Source: Acheta domesticus (Eukaryota; Arthropoda; Insecta; Orthoptera; Gryllidae). From it: a stretch of DNA of 64,000 nt. The translations under genes were made by a program, and so were the position numbers. The notes beneath the pieces were generated by a model that searched no databases, was not told the origin of the DNA, and saw nothing but the letters and a program-made list of their open reading frames with translations. Below are positions 1-13,285 of the stretch, in pieces. Location: positions 148,062,580-148,126,579 of the forward strand of contig JAHLJT010000631.1 in NCBI GenBank assembly GCA_031308135.1. The letters are read 5' to 3'. Numbering within the stretch: the stretch's first letter is position 1; each line of letters begins with the position of its first letter.

Positions 1-112
1 TATATATATGTATATATGATGTATATATACATATAAATATGATGATATATATGATAAATATATATATGATGTATATTAATGATGTATATATATTATGGTA
101 TTTATATACATC
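1..112. repeat. Imperfect TA/ATGATATAT microsatellite
   Basis: AT-only low-complexity run with interspersed ATGATATA units at the left edge. No gene is visible. Confidence 0.8.
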
Positions 113-150
113 ATTGGTACGGACTCACTAAAGCCATAACAGTTTTAAAA

Positions 151-718
151 CTAGTGGTGCTACAGAATGGCACAGACTTTCCCCGTATTAGGTTTCTATT
201 TCCTTGAGTCTGGGCTAGCTATTTGGAATTTGCCACAAAGATGTTTTTTAAAAAATTACATTTGTGTAATTTTTCGAAAAAAAACTCAAAATAAACTTTA
301 CGCCATATTAAAGAGTGCAATTAGCACTATCCGTTCCAAACGTTTGAATGGGAAAAATTGGAGCCATTTATGAGAAAATGGCGTTCGAGCGTTTCTAAAA
401 ATTCGGAATTTTGAGCTAGTTTTCACAGAACACGATTGAGTTCTCAAGAAACTTTATTGACATTATTGACGGACAGACAGACGGCCGGACGGATGTTTTG
501 CTTTCAATTAGTTTTTCGGTATCAAAGACTTACAAATCGGGGATTGGGACTACACCACGTTAGGGGATTTTTTTTTAATTTAGCAACTGGAGTTATCCAC
601 TTTTTCGTTATCACGGCTCGGCAACGAATTTTTTTCTGCCGAAAATTCGCCATTTTTCGCACAGCATTGCATAACTTTCCATATACTACATATATTACTC
701 TGTATTAAAAGTAGCGTT
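151..718 (-). mobile_element. HINE-like element, copy a (internally deleted)
   Basis: The left border reads, on the minus strand, as the family 3' terminus: GTAGCACCACTAG followed by T, preceded by the internal arm GGGAAAGT. The interior carries family landmarks: the phrase about a multi-adenine tail near 350, the GACAGACAG microsatellite near 470 and the block ending in a CTGTATT-like decayed 5' end near 710. It is about 0.57 kb against 2.27 kb for the longest copy, so much of the interior is missing. There is no coding capacity; the small frames here are chance frames. Confidence 0.65.
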
Positions 719-3231
719 TATAGTCAAAACGCAATTTATAACAAAACAATTTTTTATAGATGGTGGTAGTTTGGCACTACATAATGTGTTTATAGATTGG
801 TCGGTTGGAAAGTTCAAGGTTGTTTAGACCTTTCTTCCGTCATTTTTAATAGTTTGAGGATTTCTCCTCTCTTGTGTCACTGACTCACCTCTTTGGTGTC
901 ACTTATACTATCGTTGCCTCAACAATTTTATCCTACGTCTAACTAAAATAACATCATAAGCGAATCTGTCGCATCGTTGTTGCTTTTATCTTAACTAAAT
1001 TCTCTAATCTAACACCTGATATGGCCTAACACTAAGAACAGGCGTCACTGTCACGTCCTGTCACACTATTTACATTATATCTGCTCTATCATTGCACTAT
1101 CTTCTTTGATTGAATGTAGGGCATTGGGCGGCTCCAGGTGGAGGCGCGGGAGTCTTCATCAAGTGCAGATTCCCCTCCGCCAGACGATAGGGCATCGGCC
1201 AAGGCGGCCCCCGCCAAATACCGCTTTGTTTATTTACATACACGGCCGTACTCGGCAGGGATCATGTCTACTTGGGCGGTGTACTTGTAGTAGCAGGCGG
1301 CACTACCATTGATCGCTTCGGTGATTATGTTGTGTTTTTGATCGCGCTGGTCTTTAGTAGTTTATTCAGTACAGCCATGATACTTGGGCACCACTCACCC
1401 AGGGCTCCTAAGCCATCTAAAGCTATCAGCGCCCAGAAACCAATCTCATCAAAACCATATCCAAAATTTTAGGCTAATTTTAGACTAATTAAATGCTCTA
1501 TTCCCGAATTATAGTCTCCTCTGGATTTCCCAAAATCGTGGGCGCTGCTAGCTTTAGACTAAAGCTAGCAGAATCAATCTCCAAATAAATTCAAAAATCT
1601 AAAATCCTTCCCAAAATTTAAGAATAATTTTAGGCTCTTAGAAAAAAATTATCCCCGCGTTCATATTCCAAAAATCGGGGCTGTACAAAGAGAAACAATT
1701 AACATTGATTCTTACGGGCGAATAAACACTGTTGGCACATTGGCATTAAACATTATTCAAATTTGGTGCCGTGGCGGGAGATTGGTTTTTAATAACAATA
1801 TTTGGCCTTAATTACCAGCTCAGAATTTGCATTTTTATCGTACGGCGTCGAACTTGTTACAAATTCCCTCCAAAACCGCGTGCTGTCTATAAAAGGGAGC
1901 GGGTATAACTTCCTTGCATTTGGATGTCTTACATTGGATTTGGCAGGCCTACTTGTTATAGGTGTCTCCACGTAAGAAAAGAGCCTAAATATTCAATATG
2001 GCGGAGTTTCGGCACTGCCAACCTCATCGAAATGAGACGCAAAAGATACCGACGCGTCGTGTTTAAATGTACGTAGTGTCCATCAGAAATCAGATTTGCT
2101 GAAATCATTTTATTTATATTGTATTTTTACTTATAAATCGCAACAGGTATTTGGTAACACAAATTAATTTATAATTTTCATATGGAAATAAAATCTTCAC
2201 AATTTTTATAATCTTGTTTAAACTGAAGTATATATGAAATAATATAATCTCATTTATAATAAAAACTAATATAAATGCCATAATCAGAGGGTTTATGGAA
2301 TAAAGACGAAATTAAAAGCAAGGCTCAAAATTGCTTTAATTTTGAAGCGATATGCAATGTAATGAAATAAAATTATATTTCACTGACTTGAAATATCTGT
2401 ATCATAATGATTTTATACACATAGCATTAACACATGACAGTGATGAGAACTTATGAAAGAAATGAATGTATTCATTGTACAGAAATCACAAATGTTTGAA
2501 ATTTAGTGAAAATTGAATGAACCGGATATCGGAATTAATTTAACTTAAAGGTTTAGTAAAGGAATAACGTATCCACCACAGGTGGGTTAGATTTCAATAA
2601 CAAATTGCAAGGGCAGTCATTAAACAATTATCCACAGCAGTTATATTCACTTTTAGCAATGAATATTTACAAGAATTTTAGTGCCTAATTGCCCCTGGGC
2701 TTACAAACATACATTTCATTCTTGCATTTATCTTACGCGATTGGAGAACACCAGGGACAACAAAGAAATAAGTATGCTACCATTATAACATTACCGTATA
2801 TCAAACAAATTAAATCAAATATTTAATTAGTGCTAAATTGGGTTTTCTAAAAATTATCATTAAACATAAGCATCCAGCAATTTGGCTGACTCTATACATT
2901 ACTTGTAACACATCCTCCTAATCACTATAACAGCTGAGGGCCAATTTCTAGCATGCATACAGAAACATATGACAAAATAATGAAGGTACAGAATTTTGCA
3001 ATATTGATAATATAGAGATAATTCCAATTTTATAGAATGAAAAATATTCCATTAAACACTGCAATCCTGAAACAAAGAAAAAATGCCTATTTACTAGAAC
3101 AACAATATTTGAGAAAATATTAACATCCAACCAATAATGTTCTTCAAAGGAAAAAAATACAAAAGAAAGGTTGGAAAATGTACATTAATAAATAAAACTT
3201 TGCATTCTCCTTCTCACAAACCTTTCAACAT
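719..3231. other. No gene recognised; AT-rich unique-looking DNA
   Basis: I see no long frame, RNA gene or known terminus. Positions 1100-1460 are less AT-rich but contain only short frames without recognisable motifs. A perfect 11 bp-arm palindrome lies at 1547-1569. Confidence 0.5.
1547..1569. repeat. Perfect 23 bp palindrome
   Basis: GCTAGCTTTAG, a central A, then CTAAAGCTAGC. Arms are 11 bp with no mismatch. Function unknown. Confidence 0.8.
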
Positions 3232-3366
3232 ACCGATTCTATTCAAAATCTCTTTTCAATTACAAATATACAACGACATCTCTTTATATGCATATTCAAT
3301 AGGTCTGAGAATATTTTTCTTTTTTTTATGCCCCTTAGTGATAAGGGTGGTCCACCCTAATTTTTT

Positions 3367-5632
3367 ACTTTCCCGTATACGTACGTATACACGGAGTGAT
3401 ATACGTAGTATAGGGAAAGTTATGTAATGCTTCGTGAAAAAATGGCCAATTTTCGGCGGAAAAAAATTAATTTCCGGGCCGTGAAAACGAATAAGTGGAT
3501 AAAACCAGTTGCTAAATTAAGAAAAAAAAATCCCCTAACACGTGGTGTGGTCAAAATCCATGATTTGTTGCTTCTTTATACTTAAAAATCGATTGACGGC
3601 ATTCCGTCCGTCTGTCCGTCTGTGGTCAACGCTAGCGCCTAAACCGTTCGGTCGATTTTCTTCAAAATTGATATTCCCCAGTCGATCTGATTCTAGTCGA
3701 AGCTTTGTGATGTTGAAAAAGATTCTTTAAAATTTGGGGGTTCCTTATATGAAGCCCCCCGGGGATTTTCAACATTTTCTCAAAAACGGCTCCAAATTTT
3801 TTCTTTAAATTTCTTGTATGAATAGAGGAAAATACTCGTTTTAACATGGCATAGGTCCGATTTTCACGTACAGCTCTGAATTTTCGAAAATTGTGAAAGT
3901 TTGAATTTTTTTCGGCGTCTTTCTCCAACTACAAAATTGAAGATAGAGATTTTTTTCTTCAAATAAAATTTGTTCTGCATACTGAGTTCTTTAATAAAGG
4001 TCATGTAAATGTTTTTCACAATTTTGGTAGTTTTCGTGCAATATTGCGTGCAATATGTGCAATTTTAAAAAATTATAAAAACAAAAGTTTCTCAAAAACT
4101 GCTCCAAATTTTTTCTTTAAACTTTTGGTAGGGATAGTGGTAAATGTACTCTATCAATGACATAAAAGCCATTTTGGTCTATCGGTTGGTTTTTTCAAAA
4201 ATTACAAAAATGTAAATTGTTTTACTTGTCTCTCACGTCGTTAATATTTACATTATCGGCGATTTTTTTACATTATTATATTTACGAGTATATATGCTTT
4301 AAATAATGTCAAGTAAAGTTTCTCGAAAACACTACCGTTTTCTGTGAAAAGTAGCTCGAATTTCGGCATTTTCAGAAATGCTCAAACGTCATTTTCTCGT
4401 ATATGGCTGCAATTTTTTTCTTGAAACTTTTGTAACGGATAGTGCTAATTACACTCATTAGTATAGCGTGAAGTTTATTTTGAGTTTTTTTGTTTTTTCA
4501 AAAATTATATAAATGTAAATTTTTTGAAAGATCTCTCACATCTTTAATATGCACATTATCCGCAATTTGTAAAGATGATTAAATTTGTGAGTGTAAGTGC
4601 TTCAAATAACTTCAAATAAAGTATTTTGAAAACTCAAAAATTTTCCGTGAAAATGAGCTTCAAATTTCGCATTTTTAGTAGCGCTAAAACGCCATTTTCT
4701 CTTAAACGGCACATAATTTTTAAAAGAAAATTGCCATTTACGGCTAGGTTTTTGTGTTCTTTAATATTCCAAAATTAATGTTTCTGTTCTACCAATAGGA
4801 AACCGAAAAATTAAGAAAATGACCAAAAAAATGTACTTTTGGCGATGATAGATGGTAGCTGGCAAGAAAGAGTATGTGGCAATTCCGAATATTGACAAAT
4901 AAATAAATAAAATAAATACGGTCATGCTTAATTTTTTCAAAATACGAGTAGTTTTTCTTTAATTTTGTGACAAACGTAATAGGCCGCTGTAAATTTACTG
5001 CGCTTTGGACAGCTGGATGCTTCGTAAATTAGAATGTGCAATTTTGCATATTCTTTCTTCGTTTCTTACATTCGAACTTTGTTATAGACTTACACATTAA
5101 TATTTTAGTAATTGTTTATTTTGAAATATTTGAAATAAGTAAAAAGAATTAATAGCTCTCAGAATAGCGACAATGAAGGGTCTGCAACAATGGAATTCAC
5201 TTTGCGCTCGCGAATATCTGTGAATTAGTGTCATTGTTGTGACCTAATGGAGCTGTATGAAAAGGAGTTATAATTGTCTAATTTATGTTGATATTTGCAG
5301 GCAAATATTTAGTTTTGCACCAAATGCTGTACCATTTGTAGTGAGTAGAGAATTTGTTGCATGGTTTTAAAATACTCTTCCTTAATCATGGCCCAATGGA
5401 AGGCATTTCTATATTTCCAGGGTATCAGGCTTCTTTTTCCAATACAGGGTTACAAAACTTTTGCATTCTATTTTTGTGAAGTTGTAGAATTCACATAGTT
5501 CTGACAACACTGCAATGGAAATAGTGAGTTCCAAGCGAAGATGTTAGTAACGCATAAAGTGCAATATTACTTAAGTACTACTTAGCTGTTTCCTCTAATA
5601 CGGGAAAGTAAGTGCTGTTGTAGCACCACTAG
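3367..5632 (+). mobile_element. HINE-like element, copy b (longest, 2266 bp)
   Basis: Begins ACTTTCCCGTAT at 3367 after a T run. Ends with ATACGGGAAAGT (inverse of the start) at about 5599-5610, then a GTGCT/AGCAC stem-loop, then CACTAG at 5632 followed by T. Asymmetric inverted repeats, a terminal stem-loop and T-T insertion match the described structure of Helentron-associated non-autonomous elements. The interior has no ORF, a GTCC/GTCT microsatellite near 3605-3625 and four diverged units starting near 3776, 4091, 4391 and 4696. It is inserted in a Helitron; the uninterrupted site is visible in the second Helitron copy near 31870. Confidence 0.75.
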
Positions 5633-5760
5633 TTGTAATTTCTCGGACAAAACTTTTAGGCAACCCGCTACACACGGTAAGTATTTCATCCGCTACACGG
5701 GGTTTCTCCATATTACGCAACTCTTCAACGATGTGCAGAATCTGCTATTAAATGTGAACA

Positions 5761-5858
5761 ACACAGAGAGAGACGGAGAAAGAGAGACGGGGAAAGAGAA
5801 TGACGGGGAAAGAGAGAGAAAGACGGAGAAAGAGAGAGACGGAGAAAGAGAGATATAG
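5761..5858. repeat. GA/GACGG-rich simple repeat
   Basis: Runs of AGAGA and GACGGAGAAAG inside the Helitron. The complementary CT-rich tract occurs at 31560-31715 in Helitron copy 2, so it belongs to the element. Confidence 0.85.
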
Positions 5859-5889
5859 GGGCAGAACAACGTATGCCGAGCTCAGCTAG
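5859..5889 (+). other. Internal Helitron 3' terminus (hairpin plus CTAG)
   Basis: GGGCAGAACAACGTATGCC hairpin followed by AGCTCAGCTAG. The same structure appears on the other strand near 31537-31565. In both copies the flanking sequence continues identically, so this end is now internal to a larger mobilised unit. Confidence 0.65.
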
Positions 5890-5951
5890 AAAAATGCTTA
5901 TCTCCGCCATACATTGTTGCGTTAGGTTTGAGGAGTCTTAAGCATATTAAT

Positions 5952-6790
5952 AGTACATTATGAAACGATGATGTAATGATGGGTATTAATACACGAGTGT
6001 GAAATTACGATACGAGCGAGGAACGAGCGAGTATCGTAAACTTCACACGAGTGTATTAATACCCATTACATCGAGTTTCATACGGTACTTTTTCTACGAC
6101 TTATGGTAACTTTTATAAGTTAAACTTCTCCACTGAATCGTTTCCTGGCAGTCGACACTCAAGATTCGGCCAAGGCCATCTAGCGGGCACCTCTCTACCC
6201 TACATGCACAGATGGCTTTGTTTCACCAGAGCGCTTGCGAGGGACTACAAAAGTTCCGGGATTAATATTCCGACGTCACCATTTTCGCATTTTCTTTCAT
6301 TTCTTGAAATGTCAACACCACCAGAAAGAACCACCAATCACTAAATATTGTAAATTAAAGAATTGTCCGGTTTTTAAGGACAACCACACGGCAGCAGCAA
6401 ATAATGACTCGCGTGATCTCGCGTGGAGATCTTAACGTCACTTAAATGTTTTCTGCAATAACTACCACTGCGCTAGTCAAATACGATCGAAGTGAAATTA
6501 CAATCCAATTTATTGTAACTAATATTTCACGTAAAAATCACTAGTAATAAAAAAATTAAGAATGAGAAGCATAAAATAATATTAAATGCAATTTTAATAT
6601 ACACACTCGAACAAAACATTTACTGCAAAGATTCACAATGATTCATGAAGTGACAATATTGGTTTTGTAAGTGACTCTGTGATTGGTCAAAAACCTGTAT
6701 CATAATGAAAACTGTATCGAAATGACCATCATTATGCAACTGGTTGCAGCCATCCAATGACAGCATTATAAAATGGGAGTAGAAAAAGAC
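5952..6790. mobile_element. Foldback insertion of about 0.84 kb inside the Helitron
   Basis: Absent from Helitron copy 2, where the flanks (near 31455-31485) are joined. The left end folds on itself: arms at about 5960-6012 and 6031-6081, more than 40 nearly perfect pairs around GAGCGAGGAACGAGCGAG. No transposase or ORF is visible. Exact borders are uncertain by several bases. Confidence 0.6.
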
Positions 6791-8128
6791 TTATATATCA
6801 TTAATTCTATAATTAGCAGGAAAATAGCACAGCAATTACTATTTCACTACAGGTAGACATGACATTGAGACTAGGAACTTTGTTTTAATAATTTGTGATG
6901 TTTGTTGCTGCGAAATGTTTAATTAGCCTTAATTAATTAATGTTTAGTTCGGAAGTTGATATTAAATTCTCGAATGTACAAAATCGGGAACAGATTCATT
7001 GTTGAACAGTTAAAAATGTGTACATGTATTTTATAACAATTTTTAAATGATTGTTCTTTAGAGAAGATTTATTTATTATCGTTAAATATTTTCTCCTGTC
7101 GTCTTTTAATAAAAAGATTTTCGTTTTTACTGCCATTTAGTGCAACAATAGGTAAAGAAAACGCTGATTCATTTACATGATGTAATTATCACTTGATCAG
7201 TATCCCCGCAAAGCGTCTACCGGCGTCACTTCTGACCACTGTTGCCATATGTACAGCATTTTCGCATTTTATACCGCATTATTAACACCTAATATGCATT
7301 AAGCGATGAGGATGCCAAAAAATCTGCATTTCCATGATAGTGGATTAAATTTTTTTTTTTTTTTCATTTCCTTAGTTACTGCAATGATCGTTAGATGTCC
7401 TGCTATCGTTGACAAAGTTTGAATGTTCAAAATGCTGTCTCTCTATTCGATTAAAATAGAGATCAATATAACACCAATCATTAGGGCTTTATCCAATTGC
7501 CTTATTCGAAAATTGATGACCAAGCACCAAGGTGTAGTCGTGAACTCCGTCCTTTATTGTCTTACTGTTAGAGATTTAGAGGAAAAAATGGTGACAACAT
7601 GTTGGTTAGTTGTTTCCGAATACGCCAAATAAGAATACGGAACGTCGTTCGGATTCTTACTGCGTTTATTCAAGCCGGAGAAATGATGCACTTTGCGGGG
7701 TATTGAAATTAAAAATGTTGAAATTACGTAACTTGGCTTCATATTAAACTGAGATTAAAAATAAATTAAAAGTATATTTATAACAAAAATACTGATATTT
7801 TATATTTTTTAATTTCTTGTGTGAATCGAGAACATTGTATATAGTCAGAACAAACATAGAACAAATATAGTGAGACAATATCGCATTTATTTAAATAATA
7901 AAACGGAATTCTATGTCGATATATGAATTATTGATGTTTTCCCCTATTTTTAAATTATATTATACGAAGTAAATCCGCATTCATTAGAAGAAATCGGCAA
8001 TTTCGATCATAAAACTTCGTAATCGGAAGTTTTACATCTGGCAAGTAAGCCGCACGGAGTAGGGATAAGATCTCTCACACAATAAGCCGTTTAATTTTTA
8101 AATAATTTATAATTAATTTGCAGGGCTT

Positions 8129-8389
8129 TAATGAAAAACGTCATTTTCAATGGCAAATTTCGAGGTGAGAATATATTATGCCACGAATCCCTATTATACC
8201 CACAGATGTGCCAATTCAATTTAAACGTCTTCAATTTCCGTTAAGATTGGCATTTGCGATGACTATCAATAAGTCTCAAGGCCAAACGATGTCTGTTTGT
8301 GGCTTATTTTTGAGCAACCATGTTCTTCACACGGTCAATTATACATGGCATGCTCTCGTGTGGGCAAACCATCCAGTTTATTTGTGTTA
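8129..8389 (+). pseudogene. PIF1-type Helitron helicase, C-terminal remnant
   Basis: The translation contains FAMTINKSQGQT, the conserved C-terminal helicase motif of RepHel proteins, preceded by PRIPIIPTD and FKRLQFP. In an intact helicase this region forms the last part of the DNA helicase needed for rolling-circle transposition. A frameshift separates the upstream LMKNVIF segment from PRIPII, and the YVACSRVG motif, readable in the copy at 30361-30705, is scrambled here to YTWHALVW. No Rep/HUH domain remains nearby. It lies about 300 bp before the Helitron 3' end, the normal order. A dead fragment. Confidence 0.85.
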
Positions 8390-8701
8390 GATAAGATGAG
8401 ATAACAAAAAATATTGTACTCTATTGCGTTGAGGGTTTGATATGTTTTTTAGTAAAAGTATTATAATTAGCAATGTATATTTCAAAAAATTCCAATTTCA
8501 AAAAATAAATTACAATAAATTAAAAATATAAATGTTTGGTATTGTGTTATTTTTATATTTCATCATCGTTCACAGCGCTCCATACCTCTTCAACTCATAT
8601 ATAATCACATCCTCAAACACTGACAATAAGTTAGTAATTTTTTTCTACTAAAATAATCCTAGGAATAATTTACATGGCAAAACGTTTCCCGGGACAGCTA
8701 G

Positions 8702-9191
8702 TAATCTATATAATCTTACTCTGATACTACATTAAACAAAACTCTTCTACTTCAAATTATACGTCTTTAATTTCCAACATTGCTCAAGAAATTATTTCTA
8801 TAATTATATCACAAATTCTGACTTTATTACAAAAACATCCTTCCTCCACCTTTTAATGTCTACTAATACAAATACTATTACACTAATAAAATTGAATTCC
8901 AATGGTCTAAAATGACAACAAAATCTTTTTCATCCCTTTTCTTCATTTCATAATATTGGCATGGAATGTATTTCTAAAACACATCTAATCTCTAAAGAAA
9001 AACTTTCCCTAAAAATTTATATAACATTTATAGAAATGATAGGATTTCTGATCATGCTTCTATGGAGTAGCAATAATAACAATAATAATAATGAATTCTA
9101 TATTTCATCAACAAATATTTTTGTCTATTTTTGTCATGACATCCTCAAGGTATTCATTTGCAACAAATATATCATTCAAAATTTTTTAGTC

Positions 9192-9193
<2 letters not shown>
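8702..9193. other. No gene recognised; AT-rich spacer
   Basis: Between the Helitron end and the TA microsatellite. Only a chance frame with an Asn run near 9075-9095. Confidence 0.5.

Positions 9194-9254
<61 letters not shown>
9194..9254. repeat. (TA)n microsatellite
   Basis: About 30 uninterrupted TA units directly abutting the left inverted repeat of the next element. The Tyr-Ile run frames here are artefacts. Confidence 0.95.
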
Positions 9255-9257
<3 letters not shown>

Positions 9258-9850
9258 GTGTCCAGAAGCTCCCGTTACAAAAAAAATACCCCAAATTCTG
9301 TGTTGCACGTCACGAAAAATGGCAGGTCCAGTTTTTCCGAAAAAAAATTTATCTTTGAGAAAATTGAGTTTAAAAATCACTTCCGGGCCGCGAAATTCAA
9401 ACCGGCCGCTACGACACGAGACGGCAGCGTCTCCTGCGCGGAGCATTTCCTCGTTTCTCCACATAAACGGTGAAACAGTCGAGTAATATTCTCTAAGGAA
9501 AGCATTGCGTGGCTTACACTAGAATACGTTAATAGTATAAAATGTTTGTAGACTCTGTTTAATAAATATTTTAAATGTACTTATTGAAAATTCAGTGTGG
9601 TTCAAAATGATAGCCACGGTACACGGCGGCGTAAACGTAAATAATGAACACATCCATCACTTATGAAAAATATTGAATCTCCTGGAATACTCGAATTGCT
9701 ATTTTTAGCACATATTCATATGAACTAGTGCCTTGGGCTTAAGACTGCCACATGAAGATTATTCTAAATATCGTGATAAACAAAAAAAAAGGTTTCCGAA
9801 ATAAAATATTCGTTCATGAAAATATCGAGTTTATTGATTATCTCCGGGCA

Positions 9851-11505
9851 CAGCATTCGAATTGTGGATTTTGTGGAGATGCATTGAATAGTGCATTGAA
9901 GAATCTTTATAGGAGGCACGTAGACAATTAACCAATCCCACAGGTGAATATTAACAGATAAAATGGCGTTGCCTTATGTGTCATGCGCCAATGAATAAAA
10001 AGTAGAAAACTAGTATATTCCTGGCGTGAAAGGGTAAAAAACTGAAAAGACTGTGATATTGCATTCCGTGGTGTACAAATATTTCAAAAGAACTCATTCT
10101 TGCACGCAAAAGTTCGACCGAAGTTCACTGAGGGTACTGGACCGATGCAGTTCACAGCCCGTAATCTGGTCGGTGTCCTTGCATCTGTCAGTTGCTAGGT
10201 CGCGTCACATCGTGGTTTATATCGTATGACAAACAGGCACGTGAACCTGCCACCGCCGCCAAGTGATTCGCCTATTAGTCGCGTGTCATTTTTGCCTCAA
10301 ATCAGCAGATTGCAAAGTTCAAGGCCTTGCCCGCAGAGTGGTCATGACTGAATAAACACCTGCATAGAGTCATCTTTGGGGTTAAAAATGTATTCTCTTG
10401 AATAAAAAAGTTTTTTTCCTGAGTGCCTATTTTCGTGGTTGTACATTATGGAAATATCAAAGAAAAATATTGAAAGTTACTATAATGTCCCTGAAGTAAA
10501 CTATTTCAATTCCCTTACATTCTGTACAATGTAGTAGCCTTGCTAATTCGTCCTTTCTTTAATTAGAAAACGCTAAGAAACTAAATAATTCAGTACTACA
10601 GACAGTCATTCGCTTGCAAAGAGAACAGAATTACATCGTTCTATAAAATAGGCATTAGAGAAATTTGACATAGGCATCGATACTATTAAATCAAAGAAAT
10701 GGCCGTCACTCATTTATGCACGTATTTGCTGAGTACATTGCAAATGAAACACGCAAAGAAATAAAACGTTTCCCGTGTAGCCGTCAACTACCGCATGAAG
10801 TGATTTCACGAAGAAACTCCAAGATTTGGGACAGAGACATGCTCTCATCTTTCATGTGGAAAAGGAAAACTACGGGTAGAATGTTTATTCAACTTAGAGA
10901 AATGGGTAGTAGGGGCCGTTTGTCGCAAATTAGATATTCCACACAGAACAGTGTAGCATATTTTGCAATAACAGGTATTTCGGAATGCATTTCTTGTGGC
11001 AGCAGAAAGTGCATCTTTCTGTACCACATATTACTTAAGAGAGAATAATTTGATGGGTAGTATTAAGGAAGTTCATGGGTATTTTACTGTACCGACTCAT
11101 AATTTTTATTTAGGAAAGATACATTCATTTTGAGGGGGAAAATATTGATATCTATCCATTTCATCTGAGATAAATCGTGCAGTCATTTATCAAGATTCTA
11201 TTCTTTATTTATTTAAGGTCGCTTTATCTATTATTTATTTATTTAAGATCGCTTTAATCTTATTTAAGGTCGCTTAAAACATCTGTGGTCATTGGCGACC
11301 ACTATTGATTCATACTAGAGATACATTTTTTAAAATTTAAAGTAAACAGAAGTAATAACGATAAACTGAAATATGAAGTACAATAAATTATGCAATTATT
11401 AATATCATATTATCTAAACCAGTTAAATTAATATAAGTTAAAATTAATCTGGCTATTATTAATCTGAAAATTCAAAATATGACAGCCGGAAGAATCAATT
11501 CAAAT
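9851..11505. other. Interior of the long-TIR element; no gene recognised
   Basis: Contains a 110-codon frame at 10716-11048 without recognisable domains and a less AT-rich patch at 10110-10350. Short repeats of TTATTTAAGGTCGCTT occur near 11208-11280. Confidence 0.5.
11208..11280. repeat. Three TTATTTAAG(G/A)TCGCTT units
   Basis: Three diverged copies in about 70 bp, spaced roughly 28 bp apart. Confidence 0.6.
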
Positions 11506-12098
11506 TCCAGAGAAACTCAATAAACTTGGTATTTTCATGAACAAATGTTTCATTTCCGAAACCCTTTTTTGTTTATCACGATATTTAGAATAATCTTCAT
11601 GTGGCAGTCTTAAGCCCAAGGCACTGGTTCATATGAATATGTGCTAAAAATAGCAATTCGAGTATTCCAGGAGATTCAATATTTTTCATAAGTGATGGAT
11701 GTGTTCATTATTTACGTTTACGCCGCCGAGTATAGTGGCTATCATTTTGAACAAAACTGAATTTTCAATAAGTACATTTAAAATATTTATTAAACAGAGT
11801 CTACAAACATTTTATACTATTAACGTATTCTAGTGTAAGCCATGCAATGCTTTCCTTAGAGAATATTACTCGACTGTTTCACCGTTTACGTGGAGAAACG
11901 AGGAAATGCTCCGCGCAGAAGGAGACGCCGCCGTCTGGTGTCGTAGCGGCCGGTTTGAATTTCGCGGCTCGGAAGTGATTTTTAAATTCAATTTTCTCAA
12001 AGACAAAATTTTTTTCGGAAAAACTGGACCTGCCATTTTTCATGACGTGCAACACAGAATTTGGGGTATTTTTTTGTAACAGGAGCTTCTGGACACTC

Positions 12099-12247
<149 letters not shown>

Positions 12248-13234
12248 ATGTATTCCATTCAACAAACCTATTACTCTAAACACAAAAGTATAATACCAGA
12301 TATTTTAAGGTCAATAGTTAAAGTACTTTCAATCTTCACTTTCTGAATTTGATTTTTATCATCTCCTTATTAAAAAATCTCCATATGTTGTAATTTTCCA
12401 CTATTAAAAATGAATTATTTTCTTCATAACATTGGTATAAACTGGGATATGTAACGTACAAACATAAATTGTAAAAACAAAGCAATAAATACACAATAAA
12501 TAGATAATACTAAAAAAAGTATGTAGAAACAGATAAATTAATTAAAACAGTTCTAGATGCTTACACATTACACATTCCAACACACACATTAAACCTTTCC
12601 ATTCATACTGTATCTCTCCCTAAATATTACTTCCTTAATTAATCTCAATAAATCCAAACTTAATCTGAGACTTTTTGGCAACAAAATCCTTGACGTTAAT
12701 TGAAAAATTAATAAGTTATCATGAACTATGAAAGTACGAATAAACCAATATGAATTAGAAAAATTTCAAAATTATATTGCACAAATACACCCCAACAGCA
12801 GACCACAGACCACAATGGTCAACAATTACAAAATTAACAAAATTCTCTGATTAACAAAATTCTCTTATTCTCCTGATCCAATATTAAACAACAGTCTACA
12901 TTAGAATCTGCCTACATCAATTTTCAACAATCAAATCAGATTAAAGTTTTTTGGCAGAAATTGAGTTCTTTTTAAATCTCTATTCCACATTATTTGGTAC
13001 CTTCAAAAAATTTGAATATCCACAAAGTTTCAGGAAATGATTCTATTTCAAACAAAATGATTAAAGGACTTAATTTAGAAATTACTAAATTATTTCTTCG
13101 CAATTCTTTCTCTTAATACAAATTTATTTTAAAAATAACTGTATACCTATCGAATTGTCAATTTTATTCCACATATTTTTTCAAACCTAAATGATAGTTA
13201 TCAATAATTATCATAATTGAATTCTGGTTCTCCA

Positions 13235-13285
<51 letters not shown>

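Larger units (their letters stand above)
3232..8701 (+). mobile_element. Helitron copy 1, twice interrupted
   Basis: The 3' end is AGCTAG at 8696-8701 followed by T, preceded by the arthropod-type GGCAAAACGTT hairpin region; CTAG before T is the Helitron 3' signature. The 5' part (from about 3232; the true 5' end is decayed) has the phrase around GGTCTGAGAAT at 3303 and GGTGGTCCACC at 3348, shared with copy 2 at 30135-32027 on the other strand. Comparison with copy 2 shows two insertions here: 3367-5632 and about 5952-6790. A PIF1-helicase C-terminal remnant lies at 8129-8389. A second, internal Helitron 3' end lies at 5859-5889. Non-functional. Confidence 0.75.

Noticed and set aside
8961..9473. 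170-codon frame with a Tyr-Ile run
   Set aside because: Most of it is translated TA microsatellite and inverted-repeat arm; the mirrored frame at 11879-12283 arises the same way.
10716..11048. 110-codon frame in the long-TIR element
   Set aside because: No domain, no transposase motif and no splice context; kept only as interior sequence.
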